Shown here piece by piece: positions 1 to 6,017 of a stretch of DNA of 6,017 bases. The notes under the pieces are model-generated. The model saw nothing but the letters and a program-made list of their open reading frames with translations, ran no database searches and was not told where the DNA came from. How positions within the stretch are numbered: the first letter of the stretch is position 1; every line of letters starts with the position of its first letter. Made by a program: the position numbers and the translations under genes. This DNA is from Ruminococcaceae bacterium UBA1447 (GTDB lineage Bacteria > Bacillota > Clostridia > Oscillospirales > Acutalibacteraceae). Where the stretch lies: the NCBI GenBank assembly GCA_002329225.1, contig DCTF01000022.1:4801-10817 (forward strand), given 5' to 3'.

Positions 1-18
1 CCCGCGGTCCTTTGGGGC

Positions 19-49
19 TTGAAAAACTTACAAGTGAAAAATATATAAT
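19..49 (+). promoter_or_regulatory. Likely sigma-A promoter for the four-gene operon
   Basis: A -35-like TTGAAA (19-24) is followed by a perfect -10 hexamer TATAAT (44-49) with a 19-nt spacer. An overlapping TATATA at 42-47 would give the ideal 17-nt spacer. Transcription would start near 55-58, leaving a leader of about 50 nt before the ATG at 106. The leader ends in a purine-rich ribosome binding site, GGAGAG (93-98). The surrounding DNA is A/T-rich, which fits a promoter. It is the only good promoter candidate seen before the terminator at 5399-5427, so it probably drives all four genes. This rests on consensus matching alone. Confidence 0.6.
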
Positions 50-105
50 ATTCGGCAACGGCCAAATAAGGTGATTATTAAAAAACACCGCCGGAGAGAA
101 AGTTT

Positions 106-948
106 ATGAAAAAAAATCAGAAACCGAAAAAAGCAAAACAAAGAGAAAGAGCGCACGCCTGGGCTTTTCCGCTTGGTTTGGCTATAGTTATTCTGGCTTT
201 GGTGGGGGCAGTTACCCTCATTGTTTTCGGTGTAAACTCCGTAAAAAAACTCACGGATAACATCGCTAAGAAATTAGAGTATGAAACTTTTTTGGCGGAA
301 GTTGTGCGAAACGACCCTGACCCCTACGACGATATAAGCAAGGCCGATATGTCCGACCTGTTGGACAGCGCAATTTGGCGGCTTGTAAAATCCGAGGACT
401 TTTTAAATAAAGGCTACCCGTTTTCCACCAAAGAACCTATCGGTTTGATAGTTCCGTCCTCGGATATTTTAGAGCATTTTAAAACCCTTTTCGGGGAAGA
501 GTTCCCGCCAGTTTACTCAACTGTAGAGGGGCCGGGCTATACTTTTACATATTTGCCCGAAAAGGATTGTTTTGTAATTCAGGTTACCGCCGTAGACCCC
601 ATTTATACTCCGAAGGTCACAAAAATAGAAAAAAAAGGCGGCTCCCTCACCCTCTATGTCAGTTACCTCAAGTTTGCCGACTTTCCTTGGGATAACACGG
701 GGAATCCGGTGGAACCTACGGCGGATAAATTTGTAAAAATCACGCTCCGGGAAACTAAGAGGGAACCGGGTTACTATGTGAGTGCAATCCAAGCCTCCTC
801 GGAGCAGGAAACCGCCGATGGGGATAAACGCAAGCCGACAACCGCCGCACCGACAACACAGGAGGACTTTACAACACCCGAACTGTCAGATGAAGCAAGC
901 GAAACTGAAGGCTCAACAACCGAAGAAACGACTAAAGCCGAGTCTTAA
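106..948 (+). CDS. Single-pass membrane protein of unknown function with Ser/Thr/Glu-rich tail
   Basis: I do not recognise a named family in this 280-residue protein. The N-terminus is strongly basic (Lys/Arg-rich, residues 2-15). One hydrophobic segment follows at about residues 20-44, without a lipobox Cys or an obvious signal peptidase site, so it is probably an uncleaved anchor. By the positive-inside rule the rest lies outside the cell. Residues 45-230 look like a folded mixed alpha/beta domain: an acidic helical stretch at about 60-105, then alternating strands up to the YYVSAIQ strand at 223-229. Residues 231-280 are low-complexity, dominated by Thr, Glu, Ser, Pro and Ala, and look like a disordered or possibly glycosylated tail. 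The ATG at 106 has GGAGAG 7 nt upstream. The gene is first in the block, 14 bp before the PHP gene. It could be an exporter-associated surface protein, but nothing in the sequence proves this. Confidence 0.85.
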   Translation: MKKNQKPKKAKQRERAHAWAFPLGLAIVILALVGAVTLIVFGVNSVKKLTDNIAKKLEYETFLAEVVRNDPDPYDDISKADMSDLLDSAIWRLVKSEDFLNKGYPFSTKEPIGLIVPSSDILEHFKTLFGEEFPPVYSTVEGPGYTFTYLPEKDCFVIQVTAVDPIYTPKVTKIEKKGGSLTLYVSYLKFADFPWDNTGNPVEPTADKFVKITLRETKREPGYYVSAIQASSEQETADGDKRKPTTAAPTTQEDFTTPELSDEASETEGSTTEETTKAES

Positions 949-962
949 ACGGGAGAAACGGA

Positions 963-1712
963 ATGCTTTTGAAGGAACCCGTCTACGACCTTGACATTCT
1001 CTCACAAAGCAATTTGCACATCCATACCGATTTTTCGGGATGTGCAAAGACTGAAATGACCTTTGAAGACATTGTGAAAACGGCAGTTGCCGCCGGTTTG
1101 TCAGCAATTGCAATTACCGACCATTTTAATGACAACATAACGGATCGGGACTTTATTGACCATATTAACAGGCTGCGCCAGGAGGCCCTTGCTCTTAAAC
1201 CGAATATTAAAATTCTCTTCAGCGGCGAATTATCCGCCTACGCTTCCGGAAAAACCTTGGAAAGTGAAGAAGTCAGAGCCGCTTTGGACTATAGGCTTTA
1301 CTCCTGCAACCACTTTCATTTAAGTTTTTGGGGGCAGCCCGAAGACAAAAGTCCCAGAGGTTACGCCCTATATGCACTGGATATTGTGGACGGTATAATT
1401 GAAACGGGCTTTGCCGATTGTATTGCCCATCCCCTGATAGGACGCTTTGTAAAAGCATTTGAAGACCGCTGTGTTCTTACCGCCGCTATCAGCGACAACG
1501 AACTCGGGGAACTCATGGAAAAGAGCGTGGAGTTCTGCACCGCTTGGGAAATAAATGTCGGCGCTATTTTGGGCGATCCGGTGTTCGGCCGACGATTATG
1601 GAATATCGGCAAAGAGACAGGCGCCTATTTTAACTATGGAACCGACGCGCACCGGTTGGAAAACATAGACACTAAAAAGTTTTTACCTGAGATAAAGAAG
1701 ATTCTGATGTAA
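963..1712 (+). CDS. PHP-domain metal-dependent phosphoesterase (histidinol-phosphatase-like fold)
   Basis: This 249-residue protein carries the ordered metal-binding motifs of the PHP superfamily. They are HxH at His19/His21, ITDH with Asp53/His54, GEL with Glu89, the CNHFH cluster (His117/His119), AHP with His156, and the closing GTDAH with Asp228/His230. This set normally binds two or three divalent metals in a (beta/alpha)7 barrel and hydrolyses phosphate mono- or diesters. No signal peptide or membrane segment is visible, so it is probably cytoplasmic. The length is about that of a stand-alone PHP enzyme (roughly 220-280 residues). No histidine biosynthesis gene is adjacent, so I do not call it HisK; the substrate is unknown. 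The ATG at 963 has a well-placed GGGAG at 951-955, within the 14-bp gap after the preceding stop, which supports this start and translation within one operon. The stop codon lies inside an inverted repeat (1708-1729). Confidence 0.9.
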   Translation: MLLKEPVYDLDILSQSNLHIHTDFSGCAKTEMTFEDIVKTAVAAGLSAIAITDHFNDNITDRDFIDHINRLRQEALALKPNIKILFSGELSAYASGKTLESEEVRAALDYRLYSCNHFHLSFWGQPEDKSPRGYALYALDIVDGIIETGFADCIAHPLIGRFVKAFEDRCVLTAAISDNELGELMEKSVEFCTAWEINVGAILGDPVFGRRLWNIGKETGAYFNYGTDAHRLENIDTKKFLPEIKKILM

Positions 1713-1729
1713 AGCTGATAAGCTTTACA
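1708..1729. promoter_or_regulatory. Perfect 9-bp inverted repeat overlapping the PHP stop codon
   Basis: The arms TGTAAAGCT (1708-1716) and AGCTTTACA (1721-1729) are exact reverse complements around the spacer GATA. The TAA stop of the PHP gene (1710-1712) lies in the left arm, and the exporter's ribosome binding site begins 8 nt after the right arm. No T-run follows, so it is not a standard intrinsic terminator. It could be a dimeric repressor site, as exporter genes often have, or an mRNA hairpin acting as a processing or stability element. No convincing -35/-10 pair surrounds it, and no regulator gene is in the window. The repeat itself is certain; its function is inferred. Confidence 0.55.
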
Positions 1730-1736
1730 CATGTTC

Positions 1737-1749
1737 GGAGGATGTTTTG
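1737..1749 (+). promoter_or_regulatory. Ribosome binding site that sets a TTG start
   Basis: GGAGG at 1737-1741 is followed after 5 nt by TTG (1747-1749), which opens the reading frame of the first ABC subunit. The ATG at 1742 right after the GGAGG is in another frame. Starting at TTG gives an N-terminus (MYKLLRFLKP, then the first membrane helix) that matches the usual short lead-in of this transporter type. A later in-frame ATG would cut into the first helix, so TTG is the best choice. Confidence 0.75.
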
Positions 1750-3507
1750 TACAAGCTTCTCAGATTTTTAAAACCTGTTAAGTATTTTGCGGCTCTATCC
1801 GTAATTTTTTCAATGGCTCATTCAGGACTTTCCCTGCTTCTGCCGAAAATACTCGCCGACATTATCAACGACGGCATCAATAAAGGCCGGCGGGGCTATA
1901 TCCTGCTCATGGGATTGATAATGCTTTTTCTGGCTGCTATGTCCGCCCTTTGTGCAGTTGTATCAAACTACTGTTCCGCCCGCACGGCAACGGGCTTTGG
2001 CAAAGGAGTTCGTCAGGCCTTGTTTTTCCATGTGGAAAGTCTGTCGCAGTGCGATATTGACTCAATAGGCACGGCATCCCTGATTACAAGAAACACCAAT
2101 GATATAAACAAAATACAGGATATGCTGATGACTATCCTGCGCACACTTATTACCGCCCCCATTATGATGATAGGCGGAGCGATAATGGCTTTCAGCATCA
2201 ACAAGGGACTTTCTTCCATAATGTTCATTGTAATCCCCATTGTCGTACTTATTGCCGTATTGGTGGCCAAAAAAATTATCCCCATGTTTGAAACGGTTCA
2301 AAAGAAAACCGATATGCTCAACCGCATTTTGCGGGAAAAGCTCTCGGGGATAAGGGTAATACGCGCTTTTAACCGCAGTTCTTACGAGGATGAGCGTTTC
2401 AGACAGGCCAACAAGGACCTGACCTCTTTAACACTGCGGATAAGCCGCTTTATGGCCGGTATTCTGCCTGTGGCCGTACTTTTAATCTTTTTGTTGGCGG
2501 TTTCCATAATGGGTATCACCAGCAGTCAACTTAATGCTTTGGATATTTCAATCCCTGAGGACAGAATACAAATCGAAACCGCAGTAGGCAATTTGCAGGC
2601 GTTTTTGGTATACCTGTTTATGATGATATCCGCCGTTGCCATGGCTGCGGAAATGTTCATTATGCTTCCCCGGGCGGCAATATCCGCCAACCGCATTAAT
2701 GAAGTGCTGGAAATAAATACTAAAATAACGGAACCCGACACACCGGTTATTCTCGCAAAGGTGACCCCCACCCTTGAGTTTAATGATGTATATTTTTGTT
2801 ACCCCGGGGCGGAGGCATCCGTTTTAAGTTCCATAAGCTTTTGCGTAAAAGCCGGCCAAACCACGGCAATAATAGGCGGCACCGGGAGCGGCAAGTCCAC
2901 CCTCGTCAACCTGATACCGCGATACTATGATGTTAGTTACGGTTCCATTGACTTAAACGGTGTGGATATCCGCTATATGTCCACTCAGGCTCTCCGTAAG
3001 AGAATCGGTTTTATCCCTCAAACAGCCTTTTTGTTCAGCGGCACTATTGCGGACAATCTCCTTTTCGGAAAACCCGATGCTACCCGGAAGGAGATGTGGG
3101 AAGCCCTTGAAATAGCTCAGGCTAAAGATTTTGTGGAACAGCTGCCCGAGGGGCTCGATGCCCATGTTTCACAAAGTGGCAAGAATTTGTCGGGCGGACA
3201 AAAGCAGCGGTTGGCTATCGCCCGTGCCGTTATTCGCCGTGCCGATTTTTATGTTTTTGATGACAGTTTTTCCGCCCTTGATTTTATTACCGATGCTAAA
3301 CTGCGGGAATCATTAAGAAATAACCTTAAAGACAGTGCCATGATAATTGTTGCCCAACGGGTGGGCACAATTATAGATGCCGACAACATAATAGTGTTGG
3401 ATGAAGGCAGGGTAGCCGGAATGGGCACTCACAAAGAGTTGCTTGCCTCCTGCAAGGTATACAAAGAGATTGCTCTGTCTCAGCTTTCAGAGGAGGATCT
3501 GGCATGA
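1747..3507 (+). CDS. ABC exporter half-transporter, degenerate-site subunit
   Basis: This 586-residue protein has a fused permease and ATPase (type IV / former type I exporter fold), a normal length for a half-transporter. Six membrane helices lie at about 13-33, 50-72, 128-150, 155-175, 236-257 and 283-305. The nucleotide-binding domain covers about 342-575. It shows A-loop Tyr352, Walker A GGTGSGKST (377-385, Lys383), Q-loop Gln425, a canonical LSGGQ signature (481-485), Walker B ending at Asp505, and D-loop SALD (509-512). The residue after Walker B is Asp506 rather than catalytic Glu, and the H-loop has Gln537 rather than His. This is the known pattern of the degenerate subunit in heterodimeric exporters (TM287 type). 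Its LSGGQ would complete the active site formed with the next gene product. Translation starts at TTG, and the stop overlaps the next start by 4 bp (ATGA), implying coupled synthesis. Substrate unknown: drug, lipid or peptide export are all possible. Confidence 0.95.
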   Translation: MYKLLRFLKPVKYFAALSVIFSMAHSGLSLLLPKILADIINDGINKGRRGYILLMGLIMLFLAAMSALCAVVSNYCSARTATGFGKGVRQALFFHVESLSQCDIDSIGTASLITRNTNDINKIQDMLMTILRTLITAPIMMIGGAIMAFSINKGLSSIMFIVIPIVVLIAVLVAKKIIPMFETVQKKTDMLNRILREKLSGIRVIRAFNRSSYEDERFRQANKDLTSLTLRISRFMAGILPVAVLLIFLLAVSIMGITSSQLNALDISIPEDRIQIETAVGNLQAFLVYLFMMISAVAMAAEMFIMLPRAAISANRINEVLEINTKITEPDTPVILAKVTPTLEFNDVYFCYPGAEASVLSSISFCVKAGQTTAIIGGTGSGKSTLVNLIPRYYDVSYGSIDLNGVDIRYMSTQALRKRIGFIPQTAFLFSGTIADNLLFGKPDATRKEMWEALEIAQAKDFVEQLPEGLDAHVSQSGKNLSGGQKQRLAIARAVIRRADFYVFDDSFSALDFITDAKLRESLRNNLKDSAMIIVAQRVGTIIDADNIIVLDEGRVAGMGTHKELLASCKVYKEIALSQLSEEDLA

Positions 3508-5390
3508 AAAAGAGAGAACGTCAGAATCCCCTTCTTAAAGAAAAGCGGGAAAAGAGAAGACTCAAATACGCCGCTTATATGGGCGGCAAGCGCAAACCCG
3601 GCGAAAAGCCCAAAGATCTTAAAAAGACGGTTCGCAGATACTTCTCCCTTCTTCTTCCGCACAAACACCAGATGATTGTTGTTCTTATTGCCGGCATTGC
3701 CGGAGCGGTACTCAGTGTAGCGGGACCCCTGATTTTAGGCGGTGTTGTGGACGCAATCAAAGATGAAGTTAACCGCAAACTAACCGGTGCGGATATTAGC
3801 TTAAGAGCCATAGTTATAAAGATGTTGGCTTTGGTGGGAATTTACGGTTCAAGTTCCGTTTTTACCTTTGTTCAGCTCTTTGTCATGGCGGGAATAACTC
3901 AAAAAATTGTGCGTTCCCTTCGTGAAAGGGTAAATGACAAAATCACAAAAATGCCCCTCAAATATTTTGACAGCACATCCAAGGGCGATATCATGAGCCG
4001 TATGGTCAATGATATTGACAATATCAGCAACACTTATCAAAACAGCGTAATACAAATTGTTACATCTACGGTAAGTATTATAGGCGTGTTCGCCTGTATG
4101 ATGTATGTAAGCTGGCGGCTGACTTTAATAATGCTGGCTATGGTTCCTCCAAGTCTGCTTCTGATTCTTGCCGTTACCCGGCGGTCTAAAAAGCATTTTA
4201 AAAACCAATGGGACAGAACGGGCGAGCTTAACGGCCATATAGAAGAAATGTACACAGGTCATAAAGTTGTCAAAGTTTTCGGCCGGGAAGATGACGCCTG
4301 TGAAGAATTTGCGGACATCAATGAACAGCTGGCTTTAGTCAGCAGAAAAGCCCAGTTTGTATCGGGTCTTGTAGGGCCCATGATGGAGTTTCTCGGTTAT
4401 GTAGCCTTTATTGCCATATGCGTGTTCGGCAGTATTAATGTGGTCAGCGGCAATATGACCCTCGGCGGCATAACCTCATTTTTCACCTATGCCGTATTGT
4501 TTATGTCTCCCATTGTGTCTTTGGGCAACATAACAAACCGTTTGCAGTCTTCTTTAGCCTGTGCCGAAAGAGTTTTCACTTTGCTGGACGAAGAAGAGGA
4601 AACTCCCGACAGTTTTGAAAATTATATAGACGAGCCCATAGGCAAAGTCGATGTTCAGAACATAAGTTTCCGCTACACGGAAGACAAGCCTTTGATTGAA
4701 AACCTGAATATAGATGTTAAGCCCGGTCAGCTTGTGGCTATAGTAGGGCCTACGGGCGGGGGCAAAACCACACTGGTCAACCTGCTGATGCGTTTTTATG
4801 ATGTGCAAGCCGGCAAGATTATGGTTGACGGGGTGGATATAAGAACAATCCCCCGTGAAAATCTCCGCAACATCTTCGGGATGGTACTCCAGGACACCTG
4901 GCTGTTTGAAGGCAGCATAAGGGATAACATCGCTTACGGAAAAGAGGACGCAAGTCAGGAAGAAATCCTTGCCGCCGCCGCTGCAGCCCGGGTTACCCAC
5001 TTTATCAGCACCTTGCCTGAAGGGTTTGACACTTTGCTTGAGGAAGACGGTGCAAACATCTCCCAAGGTCAGCGGCAACTTTTGACAATTGCCCGGGCAA
5101 TTCTGGCTGACCCCGCAATTCTGATACTTGACGAGGCCACAAGCTCGGTTGATACCAGAACTGAAATTCTTATTCAGCAGGCAATGAAAACGCTGATGAA
5201 AGACCGTACCAGCTTTGTTATAGCACACAGACTCTCCACAATCCGGGACGCCGATATTATTCTGGTTGTAAATCAGGGACAAATTGTGGAACAGGGCAAG
5301 CACCGGGAGTTATTGGAGCGAGGCGGATTTTACGCAGAGCTTTATAACAGTCAGTTCGGATTCTACACCGGTAACGGCGCAATAAGCTGA
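3504..5390 (+). CDS. ABC exporter half-transporter, catalytic-site subunit
   Basis: This 628-residue partner also has a permease-ATPase fusion. Residues 1-45 form a very basic cytoplasmic extension with about 20 Lys/Arg, ahead of six membrane helices at about 57-80, 105-130, 183-203, 206-225, 290-315 and 320-342. The ATPase domain covers about 382-618. It has A-loop Tyr391, Walker A GPTGGGKTT (415-423, Lys421), Q-loop Gln463, Walker B ILILDE with Asp543 and catalytic Glu544, D-loop SSVD (547-550) and H-loop His575. The signature is ISQGQ (519-523) instead of LSGGQ. It therefore supplies the functional Walker B/H-loop for the hydrolytic site and the weak signature for the degenerate site, complementing the preceding subunit. 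The ATG at 3504 has AGGAGG at 3491-3496 with 7-nt spacing, inside the upstream coding sequence. A hairpin terminator follows within 10 bp of the stop, making this the last gene of the operon. Confidence 0.96.
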   Translation: MKKRERQNPLLKEKREKRRLKYAAYMGGKRKPGEKPKDLKKTVRRYFSLLLPHKHQMIVVLIAGIAGAVLSVAGPLILGGVVDAIKDEVNRKLTGADISLRAIVIKMLALVGIYGSSSVFTFVQLFVMAGITQKIVRSLRERVNDKITKMPLKYFDSTSKGDIMSRMVNDIDNISNTYQNSVIQIVTSTVSIIGVFACMMYVSWRLTLIMLAMVPPSLLLILAVTRRSKKHFKNQWDRTGELNGHIEEMYTGHKVVKVFGREDDACEEFADINEQLALVSRKAQFVSGLVGPMMEFLGYVAFIAICVFGSINVVSGNMTLGGITSFFTYAVLFMSPIVSLGNITNRLQSSLACAERVFTLLDEEEETPDSFENYIDEPIGKVDVQNISFRYTEDKPLIENLNIDVKPGQLVAIVGPTGGGKTTLVNLLMRFYDVQAGKIMVDGVDIRTIPRENLRNIFGMVLQDTWLFEGSIRDNIAYGKEDASQEEILAAAAAARVTHFISTLPEGFDTLLEEDGANISQGQRQLLTIARAILADPAILILDEATSSVDTRTEILIQQAMKTLMKDRTSFVIAHRLSTIRDADIILVVNQGQIVEQGKHRELLERGGFYAELYNSQFGFYTGNGAIS

Positions 5391-5398
5391 ATACATTA

Positions 5399-5427
5399 AA
5401 AAAATCCTCGGAAATCGAGGATTTTTT
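5399..5427 (+). terminator. Intrinsic terminator closing the exporter operon
   Basis: A perfect 12-bp stem (5399-5410 with 5416-5427) surrounds a GAAAT loop. The core is ATCCTCG/CGAGGAT, flanked by a left A-run and a right run of six T. It begins 8 bp after the stop codon of the second ABC gene. Because an A-run precedes the stem, it could also terminate transcription on the minus strand, although no convergent gene is seen here. The rest of the gap to 5496 is T-rich and shows no promoter I can support. Confidence 0.93.
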
Positions 5428-5478
5428 GTTGGCAGTTTTTTATCGTTTGGCTTGAACTTTTTTGACCCCATTTACAGG

Positions 5479-5487
5479 AAGGAGGTG
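5479..5487 (+). promoter_or_regulatory. Near-perfect Shine-Dalgarno before the last gene
   Basis: AAGGAGGTG at 5479-5487 matches the anti-Shine-Dalgarno of 16S rRNA almost completely and lies 9 nt before the ATG at 5497. It fixes the start of the small membrane-anchored protein and suggests efficient translation. Confidence 0.85.
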
Positions 5488-5496
5488 TAAAATAAT

Positions 5497-5940
5497 ATGA
5501 AAAAGTTTGCAATCGTCGGGGTTATTGTTTTAATAGCGGCAGGTTTAGCCATTTTGTTTTTTCCTGCAAACCGCCTTGGAACTGTTCCGGATGCAAAAGA
5601 CTTTGAGTTGATTGCGGAAACACCGCGTTTGACATACAGTTCAAATGAAGATATCCGTATAAATGCAAATCTGAAGAACAAGACATGGCGTTCTTACATC
5701 GTATTTCACGGTTCCAAAATAATATCGGTTTCTTATGCGAAATCCGGAGCCGAAAGAGAAGATACTATTGTTCCCGCAATAAGTACATCAAGTTATTTGG
5801 GGCCCGGCCGGTCGTTTTCCTCTGAAGAAACAATCAAGATAAGTGAACCGGGTAAATACACCGTATATGTTGACGCAACTATTCGGATAAATGAAACGCC
5901 CTGCGAATATACAAAGTCATTTGATATTAATGTTGAATAG
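5497..5940 (+). CDS. Small membrane-anchored extracytoplasmic protein, probable beta-sandwich
   Basis: I do not recognise a named family in this 147-residue protein. It begins with MKK and a hydrophobic segment at about residues 4-22, which acts as a signal peptide or anchor. There is no lipobox Cys, so it is not a typical lipoprotein. Residues 35-147 alternate short beta strands with turns. They include a strand rich in Ile/Asn (52-59), an aromatic strand YIVF (67-70), an 'EPGKYTVYVDA' motif (117-127) and a final strand FDINV (142-146). The 'pGkYtv.v.a' strand near the C-terminus is common in Ig-like and BsuPI-like beta-sandwich domains, so such a fold is inferred. The single mature Cys (Cys136) cannot form an internal disulfide. 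The gene is separated from the exporter operon by a terminator and has its own strong ribosome binding site and terminator, so it is probably monocistronic. Its role is unknown. Confidence 0.85.
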   Translation: MKKFAIVGVIVLIAAGLAILFFPANRLGTVPDAKDFELIAETPRLTYSSNEDIRINANLKNKTWRSYIVFHGSKIISVSYAKSGAEREDTIVPAISTSSYLGPGRSFSSEETIKISEPGKYTVYVDATIRINETPCEYTKSFDINVE

Positions 5941-5967
5941 TTCGGCAATATAATCACTGTAAATGAA

Positions 5968-6007
5968 TCGAGTAGGCGCTGCAGTTTAGCTCCTGCTCGA
6001 CTTTTTT
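5968..6007 (+). terminator. Intrinsic terminator after the small membrane protein
   Basis: The arms TCGAGTAGG (5968-5976) and CCTGCTCGA (5992-6000) pair over 9 bp with one G-U wobble. An inner GCT/AGC pairing (5978-5980 with 5988-5990) extends the hairpin beyond a C/T mismatch and leaves a 7-nt loop. A run of six T (6002-6007) and further T-rich sequence follow. It lies 27 bp after the stop codon at 5938-5940. Confidence 0.88.
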
Positions 6008-6017
6008 ATGTTTGTTT

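Noticed and set aside
70..89. GGTG/CACC pairing in the leader as a riboswitch or attenuator
   Set aside because: It is only 4 bp around a 12-nt A/T-rich loop, and the leader of about 50 nt is too short for a known riboswitch class.
782..994. 70-codon plus-strand open frame overlapping the end of the first gene and the start of the PHP gene
   Set aside because: The product is a Pro/Gln/Arg/Lys-rich frame-shifted reading of the low-complexity tail, and it overlaps two better supported genes.
1708..1729. Inverted repeat as an intrinsic terminator
   Set aside because: The hairpin is followed by CATGTTCGG rather than a T-run, and the exporter ribosome binding site lies immediately downstream.
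4554..5303. 249-codon open frame on the minus strand inside the second ABC gene
   Set aside because: It lies fully opposite a conserved ATPase domain with all motifs intact. Its translation has no recognisable domain and is rich in Cys, Asn and Gly as expected of a complementary-strand shadow.
5462..5493. Possible promoter TTGACC ... TAAAAT before the last small gene
   Set aside because: The spacer would be 20 nt, and transcription would start at or past the ATG, leaving out the strong Shine-Dalgarno.

Overview
The window looks like chromosomal DNA from a Gram-positive, low-to-moderate GC bacterium of the Clostridia (Bacillota). This is inferred from the strong GGAGG-type ribosome binding sites, one TTG start, compact co-directional genes and terminators with T-runs. 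The protein types also fit: a heterodimeric ABC exporter, a small PHP phosphoesterase, and single-pass surface proteins with Ser/Thr/Glu-rich or beta-rich ectodomains. No phage, transposon, CRISPR or RNA-gene signal was seen. Genus cannot be decided from the window.

Layout, all on the + strand. Positions 1-105 hold a likely sigma-A promoter (-35 TTGAAA, -10 TATAAT) and a leader. Four closely packed genes follow: a single-pass membrane protein of unknown function (106-948), a PHP-domain metal-dependent phosphoesterase (963-1712), and two ABC exporter half-transporters (1747-3507 and 3504-5390). The gaps are 14 bp and 34 bp, then a 4-bp ATGA overlap. A strong hairpin terminator at 5399-5427 closes the block. 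A separate small gene for a membrane-anchored, beta-rich extracytoplasmic protein (5497-5940) has a near-perfect Shine-Dalgarno and ends at a second terminator (5968-6007).

The best-supported functional statement concerns the two ABC proteins. They form an asymmetric heterodimer. The first subunit has Asp in place of the catalytic Glu and Gln in place of the H-loop His. The second has a normal Walker B and H-loop but a deviant signature (ISQGQ). Assembled head to tail, this gives one hydrolysis-competent and one degenerate ATP site, as in the TM287/288 and BmrCD type of exporter. The substrate cannot be read from the sequence. The PHP enzyme and the first membrane protein are probably co-transcribed with the exporter, but no functional link is proven.

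The most notable non-coding element is a perfect 9-bp inverted repeat with a 4-nt spacer (1708-1729). It overlaps the stop codon of the PHP gene just upstream of the exporter genes and lacks a T-run. It could be an operator or an RNA hairpin that sets exporter expression separately from the upstream genes. Overall this is an ordinary chromosomal region, and I found no convincing sign of a previously undescribed system.
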